A DNA stretch of 64,000 nucleotides from Marinisporobacter sp. Its GTDB lineage: Bacteria > Bacillota > Clostridia > Peptostreptococcales > Thermotaleaceae. Both the position numbers and the translations under genes were made by a program. Of the stretch, positions 6,573-15,651 are shown piece by piece. The stretch covers positions 62,001 to 126,000 of the forward strand of contig JAOARV010000065.1 in NCBI GenBank assembly GCA_025210395.1, written 5' to 3'. The notes under the pieces are model-generated. The model saw only the letters and a program-made list of their open reading frames with translations. It ran no database searches and was not told the DNA's origin. The first letter of the stretch is position 1; each line of letters starts with the position of its first letter.

Positions 6573-8134
6573 ACCGACGAAGTCATTACCAAGGAGAAAA
6601 TATTGCAGGAATATACTGTAGATTAAGTAATGATGATGGAGAAAATACTTTATCTAATTCTATAGAAAATCAAAAGAATATGCTAACAAAATATGCAATA
6701 GAAAACAATTTTCCTATATATGATTATTATATAGATGATGGATATACAGGAACTAATTTTGATCGTCCTGGATTTAAAAGACTTTTAAGAGATATAGAAA
6801 AGGGATATATTTCGGTTGTGATAACAAAGGATATGAGCCGATTAGGAAGGGATTATATACAGGTAGGGTTTTATATTGAAAAATATTTTCCAGAGGCAGG
6901 AGTGCGGTATATGGCTGTCAATGATGGTGTTGATACGCAAATGGAGAATGATATTACGCCCTTTAAAGCCATTATCAATGATATGTATTCAAAGGACATT
7001 AGCAAAAAGATCAGAAGTGTATTTGAGTTAAAGAGAAAGATGGGAAAGTTTATAGGTGCTTTTGCTCCTTTTGGATATAAAAAAGATCCTAAGGATAAAA
7101 ATAAGCTGATGATTGATGAAGAAACGAGTTGGATTGTAAAAAAGATTTTTCATATGTATTTATCAGGAAAGAGTCTCAAAAAGATTGCAAATCATTTAAA
7201 TGAAGAAAATATTGCTCCTCCTGCTGTTTACAAAGCTCGAAATATAAAAACATATTCTACAGTCAATATGAAAAACTTTAGATGGTGTCATAGCTCTATA
7301 AGAAGTATATTAAGTAATCGAACCTATACAGGAGATTTGGCTCAAGGAAAAGGGAAAAAAATTAATTATAAATCAAAAAAAGTTAAAAAACTAAAAGAAG
7401 AAGAATGGGTGATTGTAGAAAACACCCATGAGCCTATTATTTCAAGGGAAAATTTTAGATGGGTACAGGAGTTGATAAATGGAAAAAATAAATGTTTTAT
7501 AGGCGTTAAAAAAGGAATAAGAGTCTTTAGTGGCTTTGCCTTTTGTGGTGATTGTGGAGGACGTATGATTTATCATAAAATGCCAAAGGGGTATTATTTC
7601 TTAATCTGTTCCACTTATAAAAAATATGGAAAGAAAGAATGTACAAGACATGCCTTTTTAGAAAAAATGCTAGAAGAAATAGTTTCAGAGGATTTTAAGG
7701 ATGTAGTAAAGGGATTTATTAGTAAAAAAATGTTAAAAGAAGAAGCGAAAAAAATCATAAAGCAGGGAAAAGAAAAGGAACAAATATACAAAGAAGAATT
7801 GAGTCGAATAGATAATAGGTTAGAAGAAATTAAAGGGATATTAAAAATATTATATGAAGATAAGACAAAGGGGTTACTAGATGAGAAGCAGCTTGTAGAT
7901 GTATATCAAAAATTTAAGGATGAAAAAAGTGATCTCCTAAATAGAAGATGTTTATTATTAAAAAAAATAGAAAGAGAAAATAGCTATGAAGAAGATCATC
8001 GGGTAGAAAAATTAATCCATGAGTTTTTTTATTTAAAGGATTTAAATAGACTGATGTTGACTCAATTAATAGATAAAATAGAAATTTTTGAAGATGGAAA
8101 TATAAAAATATATTATAAAGTGCAAAGTCCATAG
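6569..8134 (+). CDS. Large serine recombinase of element 2
   Basis: 521 residues, ATG after GAGGAGGG. The resolvase domain has nucleophile Ser20 in IYCRLSNDDGE and the DMSRLGRDYI helix. The recombinase domain has GYKKDPKDKNKL and SIRSILSNRTYTGD. The zinc ribbon is CGDCGGRM...CSTYKKYGKKEC, followed by a long coiled coil (about 390-475). It belongs to the same broad family as recombinase 1 but is longer and clearly diverged. The stop codon is only 5 bp from the right attachment arm (8140), the usual position of an integrase gene beside its att site. It is the expected excisionase/integrase of element 2. Confidence 0.94.
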   Translation: MNRRSHYQGENIAGIYCRLSNDDGENTLSNSIENQKNMLTKYAIENNFPIYDYYIDDGYTGTNFDRPGFKRLLRDIEKGYISVVITKDMSRLGRDYIQVGFYIEKYFPEAGVRYMAVNDGVDTQMENDITPFKAIINDMYSKDISKKIRSVFELKRKMGKFIGAFAPFGYKKDPKDKNKLMIDEETSWIVKKIFHMYLSGKSLKKIANHLNEENIAPPAVYKARNIKTYSTVNMKNFRWCHSSIRSILSNRTYTGDLAQGKGKKINYKSKKVKKLKEEEWVIVENTHEPIISRENFRWVQELINGKNKCFIGVKKGIRVFSGFAFCGDCGGRMIYHKMPKGYYFLICSTYKKYGKKECTRHAFLEKMLEEIVSEDFKDVVKGFISKKMLKEEAKKIIKQGKEKEQIYKEELSRIDNRLEEIKGILKILYEDKTKGLLDEKQLVDVYQKFKDEKSDLLNRRCLLLKKIERENSYEEDHRVEKLIHEFFYLKDLNRLMLTQLIDKIEIFEDGNIKIYYKVQSP

Positions 8135-8139
8135 GAATG

Positions 8140-8164
8140 GTGTTCTTCATGATAGTCACCAAGA
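8140..8164 (+). other. attR of element 2 (right element arm plus core AAGA)
   Basis: Arm GTGTTCTTCATGATAG... (8140-8160) then AAGA (8161-8164). The host frame resumes at 8165 with TTT GGA TGG. Confidence 0.88.
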
Positions 8165-8893
8165 TTTGGATGGAAGCCTATTGCTTTTCAGATCGAAACC
8201 CAGGGAACAGGAGAAGGATTAGGACTTTGTCAATATGGAGCTAATGGAATGGCGAGAGAGGGGAAAAATGCTGAAGAGATTTTAAAATATTATTTCACAG
8301 AAGTACAAATTAAAGAATTTGACAGACCTAGTATAAATAAACCATTACAGGGTAAAATAATAGTGCTAGATCCAGGTCATGGCGGTGTAAACACGGAAGA
8401 CACAATAGGACCAACAGGACTTAGAGAAAAAGACGTGAACTTATCTATATCTTTGCAATTAGCAGAGTTATTACGAAATGCTGGGGCAATAGTATATGAA
8501 ACAAGAACGGAAGATGTTTATGTACCTCTTAGTAAGCGGTGTAATCTTGCCAATAAAGTAAGGCCACATTTCTTTATCAGTATCCACCAAAATAATTTTT
8601 TGAATCCAAATATATCAGGGAGTGAAATATATCATTATAGGGGAGATAAAGAAAGTGAAGCACTAGCCAATTTTCTTTTAGAAGAATTGTGGAATACATT
8701 AGGGTTGATTAAAAGAGGGATAAGAAATGCTGACTTTTATCTTTTAAGAGAAGTAAAAAGCAGTGTAATTCATGTTGAAGTTGCTTTTATTACAAATCCT
8801 AAGGAAGAAGAAAAACTAAGAGATGAAAAATTCCAGCATCAAGTAGCAAAAGCCATTGCTAAAGGGATCATGAAATACTATGGTTATGAATAA
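8165..8893 (+). CDS. SpoIID/LytB-amidase fusion protein, 3' segment (amidase_3 domain)
   Basis: From 8165 the frame reads FGWKPIAFQIE, the SpoIID tail TQGTGEGLGLCQYGANGMA, then an N-acetylmuramoyl-L-alanine amidase domain. Zinc and catalytic residues are visible: His in VLDPGHGG, Glu in LREKDVNL, His in FFISIHQNN and Glu in HVEVAFITNP. The ATG at 8249 is inside QYGANGM, has no ribosome site, and would cut the SpoIID motif, so a free-standing amidase is not credible. Joined to 4558-5265 the product is 478 residues combining glycan cleavage with stem-peptide removal. An oddity is that the family motif GHGxGMSQ reads GEGLGLCQ here, with His replaced by Glu. Confidence 0.88.
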   Translation, partial: FGWKPIAFQIETQGTGEGLGLCQYGANGMAREGKNAEEILKYYFTEVQIKEFDRPSINKPLQGKIIVLDPGHGGVNTEDTIGPTGLREKDVNLSISLQLAELLRNAGAIVYETRTEDVYVPLSKRCNLANKVRPHFFISIHQNNFLNPNISGSEIYHYRGDKESEALANFLLEELWNTLGLIKRGIRNADFYLLREVKSSVIHVEVAFITNPKEEEKLRDEKFQHQVAKAIAKGIMKYYGYE

Positions 8894-8939
8894 GAGAATT
8901 TTTATGCAAATGTTTTCCTGGTTAAATTTTAAAGATTTA

Positions 8940-8968
8940 TTGACAACGACTTTTATCCATTGTATAAT
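8940..8968 (+). promoter_or_regulatory. Sigma-A promoter P1 upstream of veg
   Basis: TTGACA, 17 bp, TATAAT: consensus at all twelve positions. Confidence 0.9.
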
Positions 8969-8982
8969 AATAGGTCATATGT

Positions 8983-9011
8983 TTGACAATTATGTTCTAA
9001 TATGATATGAT
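8983..9011 (+). promoter_or_regulatory. Sigma-A promoter P2 upstream of veg
   Basis: TTGACA, 17 bp, TATGAT. It lies 43 bp downstream of P1 and its -10 covers the ATG at 9007, so that ATG cannot be the veg start. Confidence 0.85.
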
Positions 9012-9042
9012 GGAACTGTATTCTGTGAAAGAAGGTGATTCG

Positions 9043-9309
9043 ATGGCTAAAAAGAATGATTTAGCTAAAATCAGAAAAGACGTGGAACACCTTGTTGGAG
9101 AAAAGGTTCGATTGAAAGCCAACAAAGGAAGAAAGAAAATATCTGTAAGAGAAGGTATTCTTGAGCAAACTTACCCAAATATATTTGTGGTATGCATTGA
9201 CGGTGGATACAATACGGTAAGACGAGTTTCCTACAGTTATTCAGATATACTTACAGAAACAGTTGAAATTACTTTATGCGATAAAGAAAATAAAATTCAA
9301 GCTAGTTAA
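9043..9309 (+). CDS. veg: Veg protein
   Basis: 88 residues (MAKKNDLAKIRKDVEHLVGE...), close to the 86 of B. subtilis Veg, a small beta-barrel-like basic protein linked to biofilm and spore outgrowth. The start at 9043 follows GAAGGTGAT. An upstream in-frame ATG at 9007 lies within the promoter -10 box. In Bacillus, veg directly follows yabG; that order is kept here and independently supports the identity of the split yabG upstream. Two near-perfect sigma-A promoters predict very strong vegetative expression, as known for Bacillus Pveg. Confidence 0.95.
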   Translation: MAKKNDLAKIRKDVEHLVGEKVRLKANKGRKKISVREGILEQTYPNIFVVCIDGGYNTVRRVSYSYSDILTETVEITLCDKENKIQAS

Positions 9310-9317
9310 AATTTTCT

Positions 9318-9350
9318 AACCGCCTAGTTTACACTAGGCGGTTAATTTTT
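9318..9350 (+). terminator. Terminator after veg
   Basis: Perfect 11-bp stem AACCGCCTAGT / ACTAGGCGGTT with a 4-nt loop, then AATTTTTT. Confidence 0.93.
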
Positions 9351-9616
9351 TATCTAAAAATAGATATGAAATTTTATAAAAGAGTTTACATATTTATGCT
9401 GGCTAAACAGGATTTGAAAATGGAATCATAAAAAAAGAGGAAGAAGAAGAAAAATGTCGAATCAAGTAGAAATATGATGCAATGGGTGATTTGTAAAAAA
9501 TGGAATACGTCAATACTTTTGAAAATTTTATAAGGAGATTATTTCGAAAGTAGAGCAATTCTAAGAATAAGTGAGTATTTCAAAGAAAAATTTAATTTGC
9601 AGAGGGAGGAATACAT
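9351..9616. other. Gene-less stretch before the chemoreceptor
   Basis: AT-rich and without a convincing ORF, RNA or repeat. A small acid-soluble spore protein gene (sspF), which follows veg in Bacillus, was looked for and not found. The promoter of the chemoreceptor must lie here but I cannot place it. Confidence 0.5.
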
Positions 9617-11632
9617 ATGAAAAATAAAAATCAGATTAGGTTTGGAATCGGTGCTAAATTGTCAATTGTTTTTATATTATTAATAACTATTCCGCTATTA
9701 ACATTAGGAATGATTTCGTATGGAAAATCAGTTGCAATTATGGAAGAAAATTTGAAGGATTCTTCATTACGACTAGTTAAAGAAATAAAAAAATCGATCA
9801 ATAATAAAATGGATGGCTTTGAAGAAAGCGCTATTCAAATGTCATATGAGGCAAATGTTCAGCAAGCTTCAGTAAGAGAAGAGAGTGTACAATGGATGAT
9901 GAAGAATTTTAAGAGTTTTATAAAAGCACATCCTGAGACAGGATATATTTATTTAGCAACAAAGAATAAAGATATGTATATATATCCAGAAGCAGAACTG
10001 CCACAAGGGTATGACCCTACCCAAAGAGGTTGGTATAAAGAAGCTGTCAATAAAAATGGGGTTGTATGGACGAACCCTTATGTAGATGCTGTTACAGGTA
10101 AAACTATTATTACAGTGGCTATTCCTGTATATAATGGATTTAATAATAATGAGTTTACAGGAGTATTAGCAGCAGATATTTCTTTAGAAACATTAGCAAA
10201 GCACATTAATTCCATTAAAATAGGAAATAAGGGATATGCTGCTATTTTAGATAGAAATTTAAATACGATGATCCATAAAAATAAAGAACTTATAGGAAAG
10301 CCATTGCCTATAAAGGGTATTGAAACAGCCATAAAAGAGAAGGTTGAAGGATATGTAGATTATGAATGGGAAGAAAATGGGGAAAAAAAGAAAAAAGTTA
10401 GTGTATTTAGCAAAATTGATAAATTGGGATGGACCGTTTTAGGATTAGTGTATGTAGATGAGATCGAAAAAGATGTAGAGGCATTGAAGCAGAGTGCTTT
10501 GATTATAGGAGGGATTACATTACTTATTGCTATAGGCATTTCTTATGTATTTGCTAAAAATTTAACTAAACATATAAAAGTTCTTCTTGTGGATATGGAG
10601 AAGATCAAACAAGGAGATCTTACAGTTATTTCTAAAGTCCAAGCAAAAGATGAAATTGGAAGACTTGGAGAAAACTTTAATAGCATGATTGATGAAATTA
10701 GTAAGCTTGTAAGAAATGTACAGAATGCTTCTAAACAAGTTACTTCATCTGCTGAGAATCTAGCAGCAACTTCTGAAGAAACTAGTGCATCATCAGAAGA
10801 AGTATCCAGAACGGTAGAAGAAATTGCAAGAGGAGCAACAGAGCAGGCTGGTGATGCAGAACGAGGAGCTATGCTTACAGCTAAGCTTTCAGATAAATTT
10901 AATGAATTGAATAATAGTACAGGTGATATGATGACGTCTGCGAAGGCGGTAATGGGAGCAAATTCAGAAGGGGTTAAGGCTGTTAAGGATTTGAAGGATA
11001 GAACAAATATTAATACCAAAGCAACCGAAAAGATTGAGAACGCAATTATGGAGCTTGACAACAAGACCAAATATATCGGAGGAATATTAGATACGATTGC
11101 ATCCATAGCAGAACAGACAAATTTACTTGCATTAAATGCATCTATTGAAGCAGCACGAGCTGGAGAACATGGAAAAGGATTTGCCGTTGTAGCTGAAGAA
11201 ATAAGAAAACTTGCTGAAGGATCAAGAGAAGCGGCAGATGAAATTAAAGAGATTGTAGTAAATATTCAAAGTGATAGTAGTAATACAGTACAGATTATGA
11301 AGGATGTAAAGGAAAGATCTCAAGAGCAATATGAGGCAGTAGAAAAGGTAACAGGGTCGTTTGATACTATATCAGAATCTATAGAAGGAATGGTACAAAA
11401 AATTGAGTTGATTAGTTCGTTTGTGAGAGGATTAAATACAGATAAAGATGCTATTGTAGGGGCTATTGAAAACATATCAGCTGTATCAGAAGAAACAGCT
11501 GCAGCATCAGAAGAGGTAAGTGCATCTATGCATCAGCAATCTATGGCAGTTGAAGAAGTGGCAAGAATAGCAGAAAATTTAAACTATCTTGCATCCAATT
11601 TGAATGAAGAAATCAGTAGATTTAAGATATAA
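9617..11632 (+). CDS. Methyl-accepting chemotaxis protein with Cache sensor
   Basis: 671 residues. An N-terminal membrane segment (about 12-32) is followed by an extracellular Cache domain (about 35-280, with [20 protein letters not shown] and DISLETL motifs), a second membrane segment (about 295-313), a HAMP linker ([16 protein letters not shown]) and a long signalling domain. The hairpin tip [36 protein letters not shown] is near-invariant in the family (this motif lies around residues 500-535). Cache domains of this type often sense amino acids; next to arginine-catabolism genes an amino-acid ligand is plausible but unproven. The ATG follows AGAGGGAGG. Confidence 0.94.
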   Translation: MKNKNQIRFGIGAKLSIVFILLITIPLLTLGMISYGKSVAIMEENLKDSSLRLVKEIKKSINNKMDGFEESAIQMSYEANVQQASVREESVQWMMKNFKSFIKAHPETGYIYLATKNKDMYIYPEAELPQGYDPTQRGWYKEAVNKNGVVWTNPYVDAVTGKTIITVAIPVYNGFNNNEFTGVLAADISLETLAKHINSIKIGNKGYAAILDRNLNTMIHKNKELIGKPLPIKGIETAIKEKVEGYVDYEWEENGEKKKKVSVFSKIDKLGWTVLGLVYVDEIEKDVEALKQSALIIGGITLLIAIGISYVFAKNLTKHIKVLLVDMEKIKQGDLTVISKVQAKDEIGRLGENFNSMIDEISKLVRNVQNASKQVTSSAENLAATSEETSASSEEVSRTVEEIARGATEQAGDAERGAMLTAKLSDKFNELNNSTGDMMTSAKAVMGANSEGVKAVKDLKDRTNINTKATEKIENAIMELDNKTKYIGGILDTIASIAEQTNLLALNASIEAARAGEHGKGFAVVAEEIRKLAEGSREAADEIKEIVVNIQSDSSNTVQIMKDVKERSQEQYEAVEKVTGSFDTISESIEGMVQKIELISSFVRGLNTDKDAIVGAIENISAVSEETAAASEEVSASMHQQSMAVEEVARIAENLNYLASNLNEEISRFKI

Positions 11633-11652
11633 AAAATAAGGAAAATATAAAT

Positions 11653-11712
11653 AAAACAAGGTATAAATCTTTAACCAAGGGTTATATTTATACCTTGTTT
11701 TTATTTTTTTTT
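11653..11712 (+). terminator. Terminator after the chemoreceptor gene
   Basis: AAAACAAGGTATAAAT (11653-11668) pairs with ATTTATACCTTGTTTT (11686-11701), followed by a long T-run. Confidence 0.9.
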
Positions 11713-11853
11713 TTGAATGAATATAATAGTGTAATTTGTTAAAAATAAAAGATTATATAGATTTTAGAAAAATACAACAGATAAAGAAAGTCGGAATGAC
11801 ACGGAAAAGGAAAGAATATTCAAAATATTAAAATTTCAAACATCTTCCAAATA

Positions 11854-11882
11854 TTGACATAACCTAGACCGTAAAATATAAT
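11854..11882 (+). promoter_or_regulatory. Sigma-A promoter of the arginine deiminase operon
   Basis: TTGACA (11854-11859), 17 bp, TATAAT (11877-11882): full consensus, so strict control by a repressor or activator is expected. Confidence 0.9.
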
Positions 11883-11916
11883 TTAAGTACAAAATACTAA
11901 CTACCTAGACAGTCTA
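11862..11916. promoter_or_regulatory. Putative operator pair ACCTAGAC flanking the -10
   Basis: ACCTAGAC occurs at 11862-11869 (in the spacer) and 11903-11910 (after the start site), each followed within one base by GT. The second is part of the palindrome TAGACAGTCTA (11906-11916). The position fits repression. The protein is not known. Confidence 0.45.
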
Positions 11917-11934
11917 TCAAAAGGAGGAAAAATA

Positions 11935-13167
11935 ATGTCTAAAAACAATTTTCCATTGTATGTTACTTCTGAAATTGGAAAATTAAAAACAGTACTATTA
12001 CACAGACCGGGAAAAGAAATTGAAAACTTAATACCTAATTTATTAAAAAGACTATTGTTTGATGACATCCCATACTTAAAAATTGCACAAGAGGAGCATG
12101 ATGCCTTTGCAAAAATATTGAAAGATCATGGTGTTGAAGTGCTATATCTAGAAGATTTAGCTGCCCAGTCTATAAGAGAACAAAGAATCCGGCAAAGCTT
12201 AATCGAAGCTTTTTTAGAAGAAGGAAGAGTTTATGGCGAAGGGATGAAGGATGCTTTAAGAAAATATTTCGAAGAATTTAATAATAAAGAACTAATAGAG
12301 AAAATGATGATGGGTATACGGAAAAAGGACATTCCAAAGGTGAAAATACGATCATTAACAGATGTTGTAGATCCACAATATCCTTTTTTAATGGATCCAA
12401 TGCCCAACTTATATTTTACAAGAGATCCATTTTCAACTATAGGAACAGGAATTACCTTAAATCATATGAGGACGGAAACGAGGAACAGAGAAACGATATT
12501 TGCTAAATATATATTTGAAAACCATCCAAGATTTAAAGATGAAAATATAAAAATATGGTTTAATCGAAACGAAAAATCTTCTCTAGAAGGAGGAGATGAG
12601 TTAGTTTTAAGTAATAAAGTCATTGCTATAGGAATATCTCAAAGAACAGATGCTGTATCGATAGAAAAGTTTGCTAAAAATATTTTTAAAGATAGACAAA
12701 GCTTTGAAACTATTTTGGCATTTAATATTCCAAAAAAGAGGGCATTTATGCATTTAGATACGGTATTTACAATGGTTGACTATGATAAATTTACGATACA
12801 TCCAGAAATAGAAGGACCATTACAAGTTTTTTCAATCAAAAAGGGGCAAGGGGATCAATTAAAGATGGAAGAGGAAAACGCTACCTTAGAAGACACGTTA
12901 AAAAAATATTTAGGACTGAAGAAAGTGACCTTGATAGGATGTGCAGGTAGAGATCGGATTGATGCTGCTAGAGAACAATGGAATGATGGTTCTAACACCT
13001 TAGCAATAGCACCAGGAGAAGTAATTGTTTATGCAAGAAACTATGTAACCAATCGAATATTACAAGAGCAGGGAGTAAAAACATATATTATGCCAAGTTC
13101 AGAGCTTTCAAGGGGGCGTGGAGGTCCAAGATGTATGAGTATGCCTCTTATTAGAGAAAGTTTATAA
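11935..13167 (+). CDS. arcA: Arginine deiminase
   Basis: Hydrolyses L-arginine to citrulline and ammonia, the first step of the energy-yielding ADI pathway. 410 residues, the normal size. The family motifs are NLYFTRDPF, the catalytic His region [11 protein letters not shown], and the nucleophile Cys near the C-terminus in [12 protein letters not shown]. The ATG follows AAAGGAGG. It is the first gene of arcA-OTC-arcC, behind a consensus promoter and 250 bp after the preceding terminator. No arginine/ornithine antiporter (arcD) is in the operon or the window, so uptake must be encoded elsewhere. Confidence 0.97.
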   Translation: MSKNNFPLYVTSEIGKLKTVLLHRPGKEIENLIPNLLKRLLFDDIPYLKIAQEEHDAFAKILKDHGVEVLYLEDLAAQSIREQRIRQSLIEAFLEEGRVYGEGMKDALRKYFEEFNNKELIEKMMMGIRKKDIPKVKIRSLTDVVDPQYPFLMDPMPNLYFTRDPFSTIGTGITLNHMRTETRNRETIFAKYIFENHPRFKDENIKIWFNRNEKSSLEGGDELVLSNKVIAIGISQRTDAVSIEKFAKNIFKDRQSFETILAFNIPKKRAFMHLDTVFTMVDYDKFTIHPEIEGPLQVFSIKKGQGDQLKMEEENATLEDTLKKYLGLKKVTLIGCAGRDRIDAAREQWNDGSNTLAIAPGEVIVYARNYVTNRILQEQGVKTYIMPSSELSRGRGGPRCMSMPLIRESL

Positions 13168-13226
13168 GTTTCTTATAAGGAGGGGAAGAAAGGGTTTAAT
13201 AATAAATTTAAGGGGGAGAAGTAGAG

Positions 13227-14219
13227 ATGCCAATTAATTTAAAAGGGAAAAATTTTATTACATTAAAGGACTTTACACCACAGGAGATTCACTATTTATT
13301 AGATTTAGCTGTTGATCTTAAGAGGAAGAAAAGATCAGGAGAAGAAGGAGATTTATTAAAAGGAAAAAATATTGTTTTATTATTTGAAAAAACATCCACA
13401 AGAACAAGGTGCGCATTTGAAGTAGCAGGCTTTGATGAAGGTGCTCAGGTTACGTTCCTTACCAATAGCCAAATGGGTAAGAAAGAATCTGTAGAAGATA
13501 CAGCTAAAGTATTAGGAAGATTTTATGATGGGATTGAGTTTAGAGGATTTAAGCAGGAAACAGTAGATACTCTTGCAAAACATGCAGGAGTGCCTGTATG
13601 GAATGGACTGACAGATCTATATCATCCTACTCAAATATTAGCAGACTTTATGACGATCATGGAGCATGTAAATAAACCCCTGAACAAAACAAAACTAGTA
13701 TATGTAGGCGATGCAAGAAATAATATGGGAAATTCCTTGATGATAGGGTCTGCAAAGATGGGAATGGATTTTGTAGCAGTAGCACCAAAAGAATTATTCC
13801 CATCAGAAGAATTGATTATAGAAATGAGAGAAGTAGCGAGACAAACAGAAGCCAAAATAGCGTTTACGGAAAACATAGAAGAAGGCGTTAAAGGTGCAGA
13901 TGCTATCTATACGGATGTATGGGTATCTATGGGAGAAGAAGATAAATTTGAGGAGCGGATAAAGCAATTAAAACCTTATCAAGTAAATATGGAAATGATC
14001 AAAAAAACAGAAAATGAAGATGTGATCTTCTTACATTGTTTACCATCCTTCCATGACACAAAGACAATCGTAGGAAAGGAAATATATGAAAAATATGGAT
14101 TGAAAGAGATGGAAGTAACAGATGAAGTATTTAGAAGCAAATATTCAGTAGTATTTGATGAAGCAGAAAATAGAATGCATACAATCAAGGCAGTAATGGT
14201 TGCAACTTTAGGGAAATAG
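13227..14219 (+). CDS. arcB: Ornithine carbamoyltransferase, catabolic (ADI pathway)
   Basis: 330 residues. Carbamoyl-phosphate binding motif STRTRC, HPTQ and the ornithine loop HCLPSF are all present. The place between arginine deiminase and carbamate kinase says it works in the phosphorolytic direction (citrulline to ornithine and carbamoyl phosphate). The window holds a second OTC at 18325 that is very similar from end to end (both start MPINLKGK and end with [12 protein letters not shown] plus a short tail), so the pair is probably a duplication with split roles. The ATG follows AAGGGGGAG. Confidence 0.93.
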   Translation: MPINLKGKNFITLKDFTPQEIHYLLDLAVDLKRKKRSGEEGDLLKGKNIVLLFEKTSTRTRCAFEVAGFDEGAQVTFLTNSQMGKKESVEDTAKVLGRFYDGIEFRGFKQETVDTLAKHAGVPVWNGLTDLYHPTQILADFMTIMEHVNKPLNKTKLVYVGDARNNMGNSLMIGSAKMGMDFVAVAPKELFPSEELIIEMREVARQTEAKIAFTENIEEGVKGADAIYTDVWVSMGEEDKFEERIKQLKPYQVNMEMIKKTENEDVIFLHCLPSFHDTKTIVGKEIYEKYGLKEMEVTDEVFRSKYSVVFDEAENRMHTIKAVMVATLGK

Positions 14220-14242
14220 ATACATTAGGGGAGGAATAGAGG

Positions 14243-15214
14243 ATGAAAAAGGTTGTAATAGCACTTGGGGGCAATGCATTACAAGAATCAGGGAAACCTG
14301 CTACTGCCAAGGCACAATTAGAAGTGATTAGAAGTACTTCAACATATATTGCTGATATTATAGAAGAGGGGTATCAGGTATCTATTGCTCATGGAAATGG
14401 CCCGCAGGTTGGAAGAATTGTACTTCAAAATGAAGCAGCAAACCATATTACACCAGCCATGCCTTTTGATGTTTGTGGAGCTATGAGTCAAGGAATGATT
14501 GGATATCATATCCAACAAGCTTTAAGGGATGAATTAAAAGCAAGAAAAAGAAATAAACCTGTAGTCAGTTTGGTTACTCAAGTATTAGTAGATCAAGGTG
14601 ATCCGGCCTTTTATCATCCTACAAAGCCCATAGGACCTTTTTATACGAAGGAAGAGGCTGAAAGGATAAAAAGGGAAAAGGGATATGATATGGTAGAAGA
14701 TGCAGGACGGGGATTTAGAAGGGTTGTAGCGTCTCCTAATCCTATTAAGATCGTTGAATTAGATATAGTTAAGAATTTAGTTGAATCAGATTATATCGTT
14801 GTTACAGTAGGTGGTGGAGGAATTCCTGTTATAGAGAAAGAAGATGGAAAACTATATGGTGCTGAAGCAGTTATAGATAAAGATTTAGCGTCTGAAAGAT
14901 TAGCAGAAGACTTAGATGCAGATATATTATTAATCCTTACAGCAGTGGACCAAGTTGCAATAAACTTTGGAAAACCTAATCAAGAAAACCTTGACCATAT
15001 AAGTGTAGAAGAAGCTTATCAGTATATAGGCGAGGGACATTTTGCTCAAGGAAGTATGTTACCTAAAATAAAAGCAGCCATTAAATTTGCTGAGTCAAAG
15101 ACTGGAAGACAGTCTATTATCGCTTCTTTGTCTCAAGGACGAGAAGCTTTATTAGGAAACAGTGGAACCATCATAGAAAATATTCAAAATGCTAGCTGTA
15201 TAGCTGTTTTATAA
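14243..15214 (+). CDS. arcC: Carbamate kinase
   Basis: 323 residues. Transfers phosphate from carbamoyl phosphate to ADP, the ATP-forming step of arginine fermentation. The amino-acid-kinase fold is shown by VVIALGGNAL at the start, AHGNGPQVG, VTVGGGGIPV and the late LSQGREALLGNSGT block. It starts 23 bp after the OTC gene with GGGGAGG and ends the operon. Confidence 0.96.
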   Translation: MKKVVIALGGNALQESGKPATAKAQLEVIRSTSTYIADIIEEGYQVSIAHGNGPQVGRIVLQNEAANHITPAMPFDVCGAMSQGMIGYHIQQALRDELKARKRNKPVVSLVTQVLVDQGDPAFYHPTKPIGPFYTKEEAERIKREKGYDMVEDAGRGFRRVVASPNPIKIVELDIVKNLVESDYIVVTVGGGGIPVIEKEDGKLYGAEAVIDKDLASERLAEDLDADILLILTAVDQVAINFGKPNQENLDHISVEEAYQYIGEGHFAQGSMLPKIKAAIKFAESKTGRQSIIASLSQGREALLGNSGTIIENIQNASCIAVL

Positions 15215-15421
15215 ACTATAAATAAAAGAGAATTCTTTTTTTGATTGAACGGGGATACACAGATATTATTAAGAAATTATTAAATAGAAAAGATGAATAA
15301 GCTTTGATGATAAAAATAAAAAATTCACATGGAGATCATTTTGCTCAACCATAAGTGATCAGTAGATTTTAAATTTTATCATTGAAGAGTAAAAAAGTTA
15401 ATGAATAACATTGATTATAGT

Positions 15422-15466
15422 GAAAGCTTCTATAAACCATGAATAATGGATTTATAGAAGCTTTTA
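15422..15466 (+). terminator. Long hairpin, probable arc operon terminator
   Basis: GAAAGCTTCTATAAA..CCAT pairs with ATGG.TTTATAGAAGCTTTT with one bulged base, about 18 bp, followed by TTTTATTG. It is 200 bp after arcC, unusually far, so it may instead belong to an argG leader. Confidence 0.6.
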
Positions 15467-15488
15467 TTGTATGAAAATTCATAAATGA

Positions 15489-15524
15489 GCGATCATTAAT
15501 TGCTTAGCTATAACTATTGATCGC
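15489..15524. repeat. Inverted repeat GCGATCA / TGATCGC in the argG leader region
   Basis: Perfect 7-bp arms with a 22-nt loop, upstream of the argG promoter. Function unknown. The rest of 15215-15588 shows no gene. Confidence 0.4.
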
Positions 15525-15548
15525 CCTTTGAAATGAATGGAAAAAAGA

Positions 15549-15635
15549 AATGAAAATGAATATTTATAAATAAATATGAATAAATATGTTGCATGTTTAT
15601 AAAATTTTGTTATAATATATGCATAAATAAATTTT
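15549..15635 (+). promoter_or_regulatory. argG promoter with ArgR-box-like repeats
   Basis: -35 TTGCAT (15589-15594), 16 bp, -10 TATAAT (15611-15616). Three overlapping or flanking sequences resemble ARG boxes of the ArgR/AhrC repressor (ATGAATA-type with A/T centre): near 15558-15573 (ATGAATATTTATAAAT), 15577-15590 (ATGAATAAATATGT) and 15619-15632 (ATGCATAAATAAAT). This would give arginine repression of argG-argH-argF. The promoter is clear; the ARG boxes are a by-eye match. Confidence 0.6.
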
Positions 15636-15651
15636 GAAGGGGGATTGGGAA

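Larger units (their letters stand above)
5262..8160 (+). mobile_element. Skin-like intervening element 2 (2899 bp), inserted in the spoIID-amidase fusion gene
   Basis: Bounded by AAGA at 5262-5265 and 8161-8164 (CAAGA if the preceding base is counted). Excision joins codons ...TCA ACA AGA to TTT GGA TGG, giving LGLSSTRFGWKPIAFQIE, as expected in a SpoIID domain. The element contains only a DMT-family transporter and a large serine recombinase, both co-oriented with the host gene. The recombinase sits at the right end here and at the left end in element 1. The recombinases are of different lengths with clearly different sequences, so the two elements arrived independently. In vivo excision is inferred. 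Confidence 0.9.

Noticed and set aside
447-8160. Both inserts as prophage remnants, group II introns or inteins
   Set aside because: There are no phage structural, replication or lysis genes and no reverse transcriptase. The flanking coding ends are not joined in frame through the insert, as an intein would need.
8249-8893. A free-standing amidase starting at ATG 8249
   Set aside because: The ATG is inside the SpoIID motif QYGANGM, has no ribosome site, and the frame extends upstream to the element 2 junction.
9007-9042. Veg starting at ATG 9007
   Set aside because: This ATG is inside the -10 box of promoter P2. ATG 9043 has a ribosome site and gives the family length.
9351-9616. sspF-type small acid-soluble protein gene after veg
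   Set aside because: No frame in this stretch encodes a SASP-like sequence.
15223-15242. Terminator right after arcC
   Set aside because: Only a short AGAATTCT palindrome with a T-run; the stem is too weak to call.
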